A stretch of DNA of 64,000 nucleotides from Adenanthera pavonina (taxonomy: Eukaryota; Streptophyta; Magnoliopsida; Fabales; Fabaceae): positions 27,998,001-28,062,000 of the forward strand of contig JAIVEN010000002.1 in the NCBI GenBank assembly GCA_026686845.1, written 5' to 3'. This document shows positions 55,901 to 64,000 of this stretch, one piece after another. The number at the start of each line of letters is the position of its first letter. Position 1 is the stretch's first letter. The position numbers and the translations under genes were made by a program. The notes below the pieces were generated by a model that searched no databases, was not told where the DNA came from, and saw nothing but the letters and a program-made list of their open reading frames with translations.

Positions 55901-56330
55901 GGGAAATGACCATTTTGCCCTTAAGCTCGGTGAAAATGTAATTATCCATTCTTCCGGGCACTTTCTTGTAATTTTACCCAAAGACCAATTTTTTAATTAT
56001 TTCCTTATCACTATTCACACTAACTTCAAATTGGTCCATCTATTAACCTGGACCTCCCAGGTACGTAATACTTATACCATTATGCTCAGCTTAGAGCGGG
56101 CTTTCATTCAAGTGGTATATTGCATATTTTCTAGGGTGAGTTCTGGAATTAATTTTTGCTAAGGGCCTTATGAAAAATTAATTCCAATTAAAAACCAAAC
56201 ATAACTTCTTCTAAAAATTAAATAAGAAATTAATTCATTCTAAAGCCTAATTATATATAGTATTTTCATCTTATTTCATTTCTCATCTTTTATTCATTTT
56301 ATAGCATCCCATAAAAGCTGGGATATTACA
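52989..56330 (-). mobile_element. Solo LTR, A/G-related gypsy family, TSD GAAGG
   Basis: 3342 bp, TGTAACACCTTATTTTTAAAC ... AGCTGGGATATTACA, flanked by gaagg at 52984-52988 and 56331-56335. It shares blocks with both LTR types ('ccactttactgactgaactttgaaaattcataac', 'aaaaatgacctctttgtcc'), but is longer and diverged, including extra sequence near its right end (55800-56320). It is oriented like element A. It split the extra ORF of element C. Confidence 0.93.
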
Positions 56331-56892
56331 GAAGGCCTCAGAAACCAAGCCTTCATGAGCCCATTCCAGCAGATGATCAAGATTCAATCCTTTCACATCA
56401 AGAATTTAAGCAAGTTGAGAGATTAGTGGCAGCAATCACTACTTCACCATTCATGCAAGCTGCCCTGAATAAAGAAAGGAGCATTGAGCCTTATATTGAT
56501 CTAGAAGCCATTGTACACAATGCTCTTTTGTAAGCTCAGAGAAGAAGGCTTGAAGAGATGTTTCATCCTCCTGCTTCCTTATCTGTTACATCTTATGGTC
56601 TCTCGGAGGCACGAAGGGCCTAATTGGTAGTTACAAGGCAAGAAATTTCTGAACTTATTGAAATCTCTGAGGATGAAGCCACAAGTTCTGAAGTTTCTGA
56701 GTCTTTGCCAAAGCTGAATCCTAAACTACCTTTTGTCCTTGTGCCTCTTCAAGTTATTCCAGTGTCTCAGGTCCCTCCTCTCACTGATTTTTTCCACCTT
56801 CCTGGTGATGCCAAAAAGGGGGAGGAAATATCCGGGCAAACTGGAAAGTCTTCTAGCAAGAGCTACAGTAAGAAGTGCAAGTCCAAGAAATA
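56331..56892 (+). pseudogene. Element C extra ORF, C-terminal part
   Basis: Frame R-P-Q-K-P-S-L-H-E-P-I-P-A-D-D-Q-D-S-I-L-S-H-Q-E-F, V-A-A-I-T-T-S-P-F-M-Q-A-A-L, stop, Q-R-R-R-L-E-E-M-F-H-P, stop near 56621. Then comes an 89-codon open stretch: an acidic L-I-E-I-S-E-D-E-A-T-S-S-E segment, hydrophobic P-F-V-L-V-P-L-Q-V-I-P, and a basic tail SYSKKCKSKK ending at 56892. The frame differs from that of 52684-52988, so an indel lies near 52930-52988. The hydrophobic part is short and proline-broken, not a convincing membrane anchor. Confidence 0.7.
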
Positions 56893-57172
56893 GTGTTTAG
56901 AACTTATGAATGCTTGGTTCTTCTTGTAGTATTTTGTAATGTTGTTTTTCTGTATTGTGTTCTTGTTATATCTTGTAAAGTGACTTTTTGATGAAATGAA
57001 AATTTCTTTATTCTGATCTCTATCTTTGTGTTGAACTTTGAATGAATTAATGAATCTCTTTACTTGATCCATTGTACTTGATATCTTTTGAATTATAATA
57101 CATATGTTGAAGGGGAGCTTGTTAAAGCAAACCCAAGTACTAATCCAGTTTGTAAGTTGTTTTGTCATCATC

Positions 57173-57186
57173 AAAAAGGGGGAGAA
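57173..57186 (+). other. Element C polypurine tract
   Basis: aaaaagggggagaa directly before the 3' LTR. This AAAAAGGGGGAGA form is typical of Sireviruses. Confidence 0.93.
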
Positions 57187-58117
57187 TGTTGAATCAAGTG
57201 TTTTGATGATTCCAAACCAACTTTCTAGAGCTTGGAGAGAAGATATCAAAGGTGCACAAATGATCTCAAGTGGAGAAATTCAAGAAAAATCAGCACAAGA
57301 ATAAATGTAGAATCTACAGCCATGTTTAAATTGAGTAAAAGACTTTGAATTGGCAAAAAGATTTTTTAAAACTATGATTCTATGTTAATCCATGGAATAT
57401 TTGAAAAACACCCATTAACAGACGAAGTTTGAAACATTTATATTGATATGCTGTTTTGAAAATTTGAACTTTGGCTTTGAAAATTCGAATTTCAAATGAA
57501 TAAGTTTGAAAAAGAGCCTTCTCTGACAGAAGAACTTTGACTTGAGAAATTCGAATTTTGAATATTGTCTGAAAAGAGTTTTATCTGACAGACGAACTTT
57601 GGCTTTTGAAAATTTGAATTTTAGACAAAATACCACTTATGAAAAATGAAAAATTCGTCTGAGGATATCTCAAAGTTCATTTGAAAACTGAGTTTAGAAA
57701 GAGCATCAAAATGGCTCACTGATAGACAAACTTTGAATATGAAAATTCAAATTTCAAAAACAAAACTTGTAAGTCTGTTATAATGATATATTGACATACG
57801 AATGATAGTATTCAGAAATTCCAACTTAGTATTAAGTCTGAAAAGAGGCCTCTCTGACAGACGAACTTTGCATTTTGAAAATTCGAATTTCAAATAGATG
57901 AACTATTGTGCCTTATTGAACTGCCTACTGACAGATGAATTTTGGGTATCAAAATTTGAATTTTGAAGGCACTGTAGCAAAATGGAACTACTGTTCACAC
58001 TTTTTAGAAGAACTTTTAACTTGAAAATTTGTATATTCCAACACAGAAAAACTTCTCAATGATGAAAATTTGAACTTTGCTTTACAACAGACAAACTTTG
58101 AAATGTAACATTGAAGT
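57187..58117 (+). repeat. Element C 3' LTR, first 930 bp in place
   Basis: TGTTGAATCAAGTG... matches 30873-31810 of the 5' LTR closely (for example 57410-57620 against 31085-31315). At 'aacattgaag' (58117) the sense sequence stops and an inverted piece begins. Open frames in this part (57104-57304, 57415-57636, 57988-58200) are LTR sequence. Confidence 0.88.
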
Positions 58118-58344
58118 ATGTGAGAGTAGGAGACTTTGAATTGATGATTTGGCAGAATTTCAGTATATACAAAGTTAAAAATCATTTTCCATAACTTCAA
58201 ATGATGTTATATTTATAGATTTATGTCTTAACTATACGTTAGAGAGAAAATCTATCTGTTGGAGATGTTAACCAACGGTTTCTCTGAAAAACTATCCATT
58301 CACTAACTGCATTTCATGCTTTTGACATCCAAAGTTTGAATTTT
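58118..58344 (-). repeat. Element C 3' LTR, middle piece, inverted
   Basis: Its reverse complement corresponds to LTR positions equivalent to 31850-32028 plus 34268-34330. So the middle of the LTR lies backwards after the first piece. Confidence 0.78.
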
Positions 58345-58408
58345 GGTTTAAATTTACAGAAAGGTATATGTTTAAAGTTTCATATGCCACTGATTTGGAG
58401 GTAAATGG
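58345..58408 (+). repeat. Small inverted piece of the element A LTR with the ccatt duplication
   Basis: Reverse-complemented it reads 'ccatttacctccaaatcagtgg...', matching 18970-19030 of the LTR of element A. Its edge carries the second copy of the TSD of element C (aatgg = ccatt inverted) against TGTTAG. This shows the host flank was flipped together with the LTR end. Confidence 0.85.
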
Positions 58409-58848
58409 TGTTAGATATGCTAGCTTCCCAAGAGGGGGGTGAATTGGGAAGATTACAATTTTCTGTAAAATGTCAATAAATTGAAGAAAGCAATGGTGAC
58501 AGTAAAACAGAGTATAAATAAATAACAAGTCAAAGTAGTAATAGAGAAAGGAAGACACAGATGTTTATCCTAGTTCGGTCTCTCAATCTTGACCTACATC
58601 CAATCCTCAAGCAACAACTTAAGATTTTCCACTATCTTGCAAGAATTTAATGGGCTTCTTGCAAATGCCACAGTACAGCTATGATACTCTATTTTAGAGC
58701 TCACACTCTCTCTTTTTATACTCTAACTAAGTGCTTCCCAATCCCTTGTGATATCCCTTCATAAGAAAATCTTTCTTCCAGATGAAGATAAGATTATTTA
58801 CAATGGATAAACTCTCTTAATCAGAGTGTATATAAAAGTTGGAGTACA
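58409..58848 (-). repeat. Element C 3' LTR, terminal piece, inverted
   Basis: TGTTAGATATGCTAGCTTCC matches the antisense LTR start at 233 and continues to 'gttggagtac', where the element A LTR resumes. It supplies the LTR end that is missing from the 5' LTR of element C. Confidence 0.88.
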
Positions 58849-60952
58849 AAACAAGGGTGAACAAAACAGAAAAGTCTGGAAAATGCCCTGTTTCAATCTT
58901 TATTGCAATTTGCTTGCCAAAACACATGCAAATGAACTCATTTTGGCATGAAACTTGGTAGAACATAACTTCATATCACAATACCTAGAACTGAAAATTC
59001 TCATACAGTTTGTACAACATTAGCATAATATTCACTATTTTATAATTTCATACAGAAGTAAGGCACCAATAACCATTTACATTATAGCATAATGACTTGC
59101 AACATCATCTACTCATCATTAGCTTCTTCATGAAATTAGCTCCTTCCTTAGCCTTTTTTCCATTGTTTCCCTAGCATGGTTAATCATTAAGGGGGAATGA
59201 GATTCAGAGAATCTTAGTAGTAATAACCCATTCATACAATTATGTTATCACACAATTCATGGAAACATCAAGAAAACGTCAAATTATCGCTTGAAACTTT
59301 TAATGCCATACATTTCGTAAAAATTTTGGCAAAGTTTTATTTTAAGATTTGGACATCTAGAGGTCATAAACCTCATCAATCAACTTAGCAATGCATCACG
59401 AATGTTCACAAAACATCATTATATACATATGGCATAGCAACAAGTTCATGAAATTCAAGTTTGATAACAATAAGTATAAATAGGTAAATTACTACCTTAA
59501 TGTATTCCCTTCCTTTCCAAACTGTATGCACCTATTCTTTGGCTTGCTTAAGCTTCCTTGAACCTATACATATCACCATTAAAGCCTTTTAGCCACTGGT
59601 TTCAAGAATTACACAACACCATACACACTAAACCCTAACTTTTCCATTTACTTTTTCTTTGAGTTTTTCTTGAGTCCATCACTTGTACTTGACCAATTTG
59701 GACCCAGGAAATATATTTTTGGGGTCAAAGACATGAAATTATAACTCTAAAAATAACCCCTTTCTGACCTAAATTCATGGAAAAATTTAGAAAAATATTT
59801 GCTTCCCAAAACTTGCTGCAATCTATGGTTTCATGTTACTTGGCACCTAGTCTTGCCTTTTCCTTTGATTATTTCACAAAAGCTTCACTTTATCTCTCCA
59901 CCCTCTCTTATGGATGAAATTTTCAGAGGCTAAAGAGGAAACAAAAATCCATAAAACTCTTCCTATATGCTTCAAAACATAAGATGGACATGGTAGAATT
60001 TTACCATGATGCTTTAGCCTCCAAGCCTTGCAACTTTGGCTTTTCTTTTCGCTTCCTCATTCTCTCTTTCTTTCTTGTATTTTTCCCTCTTTGTTTTGCT
60101 ACTGAAGGCCACATTCAGAATAGATAGGAAAGATAGGGATTAAATGGCCTAATCATTCACTTATTACTCACTTAACATTAATCACTTTCATTAGCCAAAA
60201 GTCAAGCCTTCTTCAACAAGTAGTTTGGCCAAAAAAATCTGAGCCTTCTTTGAGAAGTTTTCTCCAAAAAAGTGAGCTGTCCAGATGCCTAGAAAGAGTG
60301 TTTTAAGTGTCCGAAATTGCTCAATTTTTCCTAGTCTTGATATATCCTGAATCGGGTAATTTTTAACTGTACCGATAAAATTACTTTTTATAGTAAATTA
60401 GCATTTTTGGGTTTTAGGACTATTCCAATTTTATTCTTATATTTTCTTAATTATCATATCCCAAATGATATCTATGTATGGCCTATATCCTATCCCGGGT
60501 ACCTTTTAATTATCGGTGGAGCCCACATTTCACTTTATTAGTTTACTGTTACTTTTGGACACTCGGCACTGATTATTTCCTTATTTTTGAATATTAACTC
60601 TCAGTGCCATATATAATTGGACTTCTCTCATCGGGGGATTCATTTTGACAGTAATTTTATATATTTACAAAATTACCCCTAATCCAGGGTTAAATTATAA
60701 TTTCTAAAATTTTTGGGTCATCAGGTGTAACTTTCTCTAGGGCATTTCTATTCCTCCTCCTCATAACATTTAATAATTTTTGGACACGGATGCCATTTTT
60801 ATAATTCTTTATGGACAAAAATATAATTTTTCATTTTTCCGTTCGACTAGAAAAATTGATCTTTTTGCCCTTTTTTACGCAAAATGGTGTCTATCTTTTT
60901 TTGCAAATTTTTAATATATTTCTAGATATTTTAACTTTTTTAGGATGTTACG
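58849..60952 (-). repeat. Element A 5' LTR, remaining part
   Basis: Matches 19255-21339 from 'aaaacaagggtgaac' to GGATGTTACG; the last base of the LTR has changed from A to G. About 230 bp between 19030 and 19255 are absent, lost at the rearranged junction. It is followed by gttca, the TSD of element A. Confidence 0.92.
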
Positions 60953-61120
60953 GTTCACTTGTCCTTGTGTAATGTTATCAATGACATCAAGGTCCACGTA
61001 TTGATGGAAATAGTCATCATCTGTTTCATCTTCACTATTATCAAAGTGAATCACCATTGAGCTGTCATCCCTATCAGTCTCTGAAGAGTGATACACTGCT
61101 ATGCTATTTTCATCATTCAT
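60953..61120 (-). pseudogene. mudrA: MULE transposase (mudrA type), N-terminal part
   Basis: The minus-strand ATG at 61120 starts M-N-D-E-N-S-I-A-V-Y. A very acidic stretch follows (FDNSEDETDDDYFHQYVDLD), then VIDNITQGQVN, where element A inserts at the gttca. The frame continues at 18411. Acidic leaders before the DNA-binding domain are common in plant MULE transposases. It lies about 1.2 kb inside the right TIR. Confidence 0.85.
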
Positions 61121-62305
61121 GACAAGTAAATTTGTAAAATCCAAGTAACTTATTATTACCACAATTTTCAAAGATGAATCTGTAAAAATAATTAGTTATA
61201 GAATTTTTTTTTCCAAAAAGCTGTCAAATAGAAACTCCCTAATCCAATGTCAAACATTTTATTGGGACTACTTCACATACCATGTTATTTGACTAATGGT
61301 TGCCATCTTTTTAATTGGGACTACTTAAATAAAATACTGCACATGCACATAGGTACAGCTTGCGATGTGTCTCATAAAACAAAAGGCTAGCTATATATAT
61401 GTAAGACATACAGCTATATAAATATATATATAAACAAACACATGCTTATGTTCATGTTTTTTAGTCAACATGCAAATATATATATGATATCTCATAAATG
61501 CTATCAAAGTAATCCAACCACCACAACCAAGTTGACCAAGGGCCCCAGTTTCATTCTTTCATTATCTCTCAAATAAATTTACAACTACCACTTAGAGATA
61601 TCTATGCCCAGGTCATTACTATGTTTACTTTATCTACAGATTTCACTTTGTCATTACTTTACTTTAACTACCAAATACTTTTCCCAAAACAATCCCACAC
61701 TATAACTTGTCTTCTTTATCTGAAAAGATTCCTCCCATGGTTTTTTCTAGTTGTCACATAATAACAGGAACTTTATGCTCAACGAGACCAAACTTTTAAA
61801 CTTTGCTTTTCTAGTTGTCACGTGCTTATCTGAAAAAATATATTCTACTTCCATACAAGGGGATCTCATAGCTGTTTTCGAATCACACCTAGACTTTGCT
61901 TTTCAACTAAATAAAAAAAAAATCATAAACGCACCAAAGTCCGCCAGCTGCTTCTCATGTTTTTTCTTCAGCAAACTTATGCTTCTTTCTTCAACAAATG
62001 CTTTACCTCTTACTTTCACTAGCTACTTCTCTCTTCTTTTTTCTTCAGCAAATGCCTTATCTCTCGCTTGCACTAGCTACTTCTATCTTCTTTTTGCTTT
62101 AGCAAACTTGTGCTTTTTTCTTCAACAAATGCTTCACCTCTAGCTCTCGCCAGTTGATTCTCTCATCTTCCAGAGTTTGCAAGTTCAATTTCCCTCTTCT
62201 TCCAAACTTCTGAGTTCAGCTTCCAGATAAGATTATGACTTAGGGCATTTTCCAACACAGGGACACAGGCACAGACATGCGTATTTTCTAGTTGCTTTTT
62301 CTTTT
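61121..62305. other. MULE upstream region (promoter/5' leader side of mudrA)
   Basis: No protein family is recognisable. It contains AT runs (61380-61490) and, at 61960-62140, three imperfect ~60-75 bp units of 'cttcagcaaa...tgcttcttt' and 'actagctacttct'. The 130-codon plus-strand frame at 61751-62143 arises from these low-complexity repeats and looks non-coding. As the gene reads leftwards, this is where its promoter and leader should be. Confidence 0.5.
61962..62145. repeat. Imperfect tandem repeat near the right MULE end
   Basis: Phrases '(t)tcttcagcaaa(c/t)' and 'ttcttcaacaaatgctt(t/c)acctct' recur at roughly 61967, 61998, 62042 and 62110, with 'cactagctacttct' between them. The units are unequal in length. 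Confidence 0.65.
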
Positions 62306-62584
62306 TTTCTTTTTAAAAATTTATTGCTGCCACATAACCCCTTTTCCCCACATCATCAAGTGTTATCTACATGGCACCCAAGTGAGCACAACCGTCAGCC
62401 ATATTAACACTGTCAAGCTCTATCTAGCCACGCGGCAGTCTCAGGGATCTATTTTCTAATGAAACACAAGTTGGGGGATTAATGCCAAAATAGTTAAATA
62501 TATTAAGGATGTCAGTAAAAAAAATAGTTCAGGACCTATTTCAAAATTGATGCAAAGTTGAGGGATGAAATGTTTAATGTTTCC
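62306..62584 (-). repeat. MULE right terminal inverted repeat
   Basis: The reverse complement of 9973-10242 with scattered substitutions; its outer end reads (inverted) GGAAACATTAAACATTTC. Followed exactly by tttatttta. Confidence 0.93.
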
Positions 62585-62696
62585 TTTATTTTAATTATTT
62601 TGGACCCTTTGATGATTTTAGCCTCTAACATGAGTTATTGGGATATTAAATATATTATACTACTTGGGAAAATATATGATAAAGTAAGGTGTTACA
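62585..62696 (+). mobile_element. Gypsy element B 5' LTR, terminal part
   Basis: Continues the LTR of 7255-9972 after the MULE and one copy of tttatttta, ending AGTAAGGTGTTACA, like the GAGGTGTTACA end of the LTRs of element G. Confidence 0.88.
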
Positions 62697-64000
62697 TTTT
62701 TTGTATCAGAGCAAAGATCTGTGCAAATCTTTACAATGAGAGAGAAAAGTAATTATCTTTGTTAGAGTTTCTCCTTTGAATATAAGATATATTCCTTTTG
62801 AGAAATTTGACCTAAGATTATTTTAGTGGCATATGAGATTAGTCGTAAGGACAGGTTATGATAGTTGCTGGATTAGTTAAGGATGTTTTGCAAAGTATGT
62901 TTTCCTTAGGTTGTGAATCATTTCAGAGTTAGATCATAGTTAGATCCTATCAGTAAAGAGAAGATATAGGATCTCAGAGAATCCTAGTAGGACTCAGAAA
63001 TCACAGCAGATATCATGGTCGTAGTAGACCAATTATGAGATTGTAGAAGACCTCTAAAGAGTATGAGATGGTGAGAAAGATTAATGAGCCCTATGGTTCT
63101 GATAGTTCTATGAAAGAGGATGGCCTACGATGATTTTAGAAAGATATGAAACCTCATTAATCAGTATATAATATGAATGTTTAGCTAAGATTTTTCTCTA
63201 ACGCTAAGCCACTAACTAGAAAGTAGCTCAGAGATGTGATGGTAGGTTACTAGTAAGTAGAAAGAGCAAGTATCCTACCTACAAAATAAGATCAGTGGCA
63301 AGATATTATTTGGATTAAGCAGGTAGGTTAGCACATGAGTTATGATAAGCAAGTTTGGGCTAGTTGTATTATTTGGATTAAGCAGGTAGCTTTCCCCAAA
63401 TAAACCAATGATTCCAAATCCAAATGATTATTAAGGCTATGTACAACAAATGTCAAGCAAGATTTAGAGAATCTGTTCAAGCTTTATAAGTCCTGCATAA
63501 AAAGCAAAGAGATTCTTAGAAAGGCATTATGATTATAAGTTCCCTACAAGTTAATGGTTTAGTGAGTACTTGATGCCATATCAGGTTAAGAGTCTGGAAT
63601 CATGTCAAGGAGTTCCCTCAAGGTTGAGTGTTTCATACTCTAAAAAAATTGTGTCATTACTTGAATATTCCAAGTAGAGTGCTATCATGAAGAAAAACTG
63701 AAGCAATAGAAGCCTTAAAAGAGGATCTAGAGGAAGATCCGATAGAGATAACCAATGGCAATGATAAGACTAACAATAGTAAGCCTAATGTTAGTAAAGA
63801 AAGAGACTAGGGGTTAAGGCATGATAATGTATCATGATTAATGATTAGGTAGTGAAAGTAATAGTTAATGTTGATTGCTGAGTGCAATTTATCATTTCCA
63901 AGTGTAGAAAACAAGATAAGCATGGTTATGATATGATGAAGTGCCTAGCGAAGGCTGATAGTACAAGCATACACATCTCAAATGACTCCAATAGTAGTAA
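62697..64000 (+). pseudogene. Gypsy element B interior start: primer site and decayed leader/gag
   Basis: TTGTATCAGAGC at 62701-62712 is the iMet primer site with one change. The following sequence parallels the interior of element G from 45122 on ('gcaaagatctgtgcaaatctttacaatgagag'). The gag start is degraded around 63395-63540 ('ccaaatccaaatgattattaaggctatg'), and 'caaggagttccctcaaggttgagtgtt' at 63604-63631 matches 46155-46185. No open frame survives. The element leaves the window at the right edge. Confidence 0.78.

Larger units (their letters stand above)
30873..58848 (+). mobile_element. Sirevirus-type Ty1/copia element C, + strand, TSD CCATT, rearranged ends
   Basis: Order: 5' LTR (30873 on), an inverted LTR copy (to 36114), gag, protease, damaged integrase, RT-RNase H, a long extra ORF after pol, polypurine tract, 3' LTR (57187 on). 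The extra ORF between RNase H and the 3' LTR, the AAAAAGGGGGAGA tract and the RT sequence are Sirevirus traits. ccatt precedes the 5' LTR. Its other copy, inverted as aatgg, lies at 58404-58408 against the LTR terminus TGTTAG at 58409, because the 3' end was flipped after insertion. It contains element G and two solo LTRs. Confidence 0.9.
18412..60952 (-). mobile_element. Ty3/gypsy element A, minus strand, TSD GTTCA, containing later insertions
   Basis: The 3' LTR is at 18412-21339 (left), then the polypurine tract, a decayed interior, the primer-binding site at 30295-30305, and the 5' LTR starting at 30311. That LTR is broken by Sirevirus C and finishes at 60952. The 5-bp duplication gttca stands at 18407-18411 and 60953-60957, directly outside the outermost TG and CG (CA mutated). 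The insertion target is the first exon of the MULE transposase: removing element A and one gttca joins ...ITQGQVN to YVDEQHS in frame. Its own length without insertions is about 11 kb. Confidence 0.95.
9973..62584 (-). mobile_element. Mutator-like element (MULE) with 9-bp TSD, swollen by nested insertions
   Basis: Terminal inverted repeats lie at 9973-10242 and 62306-62584. The 9-bp sequence tttatttta flanks both ends exactly (9964-9972 and 62585-62593), the classic Mutator duplication length. Between them on the minus strand is a mudrA-type transposase gene, in two parts, reading from near the right TIR towards the left. A GRF zinc-finger ORF remnant lies in the left half. Of the 52.6 kb, 42.5 kb is the nested gypsy A with its contents and 2.8 kb is a solo LTR, so the MULE itself is roughly 7.2 kb. 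It inserted in the LTR of element B. Confidence 0.95.

Noticed and set aside
57104..57304. 66-codon ORF crossing the polypurine tract of element C
   Set aside because: Spans leader, polypurine tract and LTR start; the overlap with functional DNA signals explains its conservation.
61751..62143. 130-codon plus-strand ORF
   Set aside because: Made of imperfect tandem repeats rich in cttctt and agctac; opposite to the MULE gene, with no family resemblance.

Overview
The window looks like repeat-rich intergenic DNA of a flowering plant, probably a eudicot. It is AT-rich. Every recognisable protein fragment belongs to plant transposable elements: Ty3/gypsy, Ty1/copia including a Sirevirus with an extra ORF, a Mutator-like element (MULE) and a TRIM. 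I see no host gene, tRNA, rRNA or CRISPR, and no intact transposase or polyprotein. Species cannot be read from the sequence.

Most of the window is one nest of insertions, and most steps are proved by target-site duplications (TSDs) readable at both ends. Outermost is gypsy element B (+ strand). Its 5' LTR is split into 7255-9972 and 62585-62696, followed by a primer-binding site and the start of its interior. Inside that LTR sits a MULE (9973-62584; 9-bp TSD tttatttta; TIRs of about 270 bp). Inside the first exon of the MULE transposase gene (minus strand) sits gypsy element A (18412-60952, minus strand, TSD gttca). Inside the 5' LTR of A sits a Sirevirus-type copia element C (30873 to about 58848, + strand, TSD ccatt, ends rearranged). 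Inside the extra ORF of C sit gypsy element G (42567-52678, TSD agcaa/tgcaa) and a solo LTR (52989-56330, TSD gaagg). Smaller nested pieces are a solo LTR in the 5' LTR of C (32029-34267, TSD ttata), a solo LTR plus a 923-bp TRIM inside A (26103-29530), and a solo LTR in the MULE (about 10758-13584).

Left of the nest, 1-4404 holds a decayed minus-strand gypsy element: gag, plus an acidic ORF upstream of gag. Its gag is cut by a Sirevirus solo LTR (233-2155, TSD cattt). Then comes the 3' half of a copia element (4405-7254) with a complete 3' LTR, which joins the truncated start of the LTR of B.

All coding regions are broken by stops, frameshifts, deletions, local inversions or later insertions, so nothing here can move by itself. 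The LTRs of element G differ at only about 25 of 2555 positions by eye, yet its interior is heavily decayed. Together with its relatives A and B, this points to a non-autonomous gypsy family copied recently by machinery supplied elsewhere. Percent identities were judged by eye, not computed.
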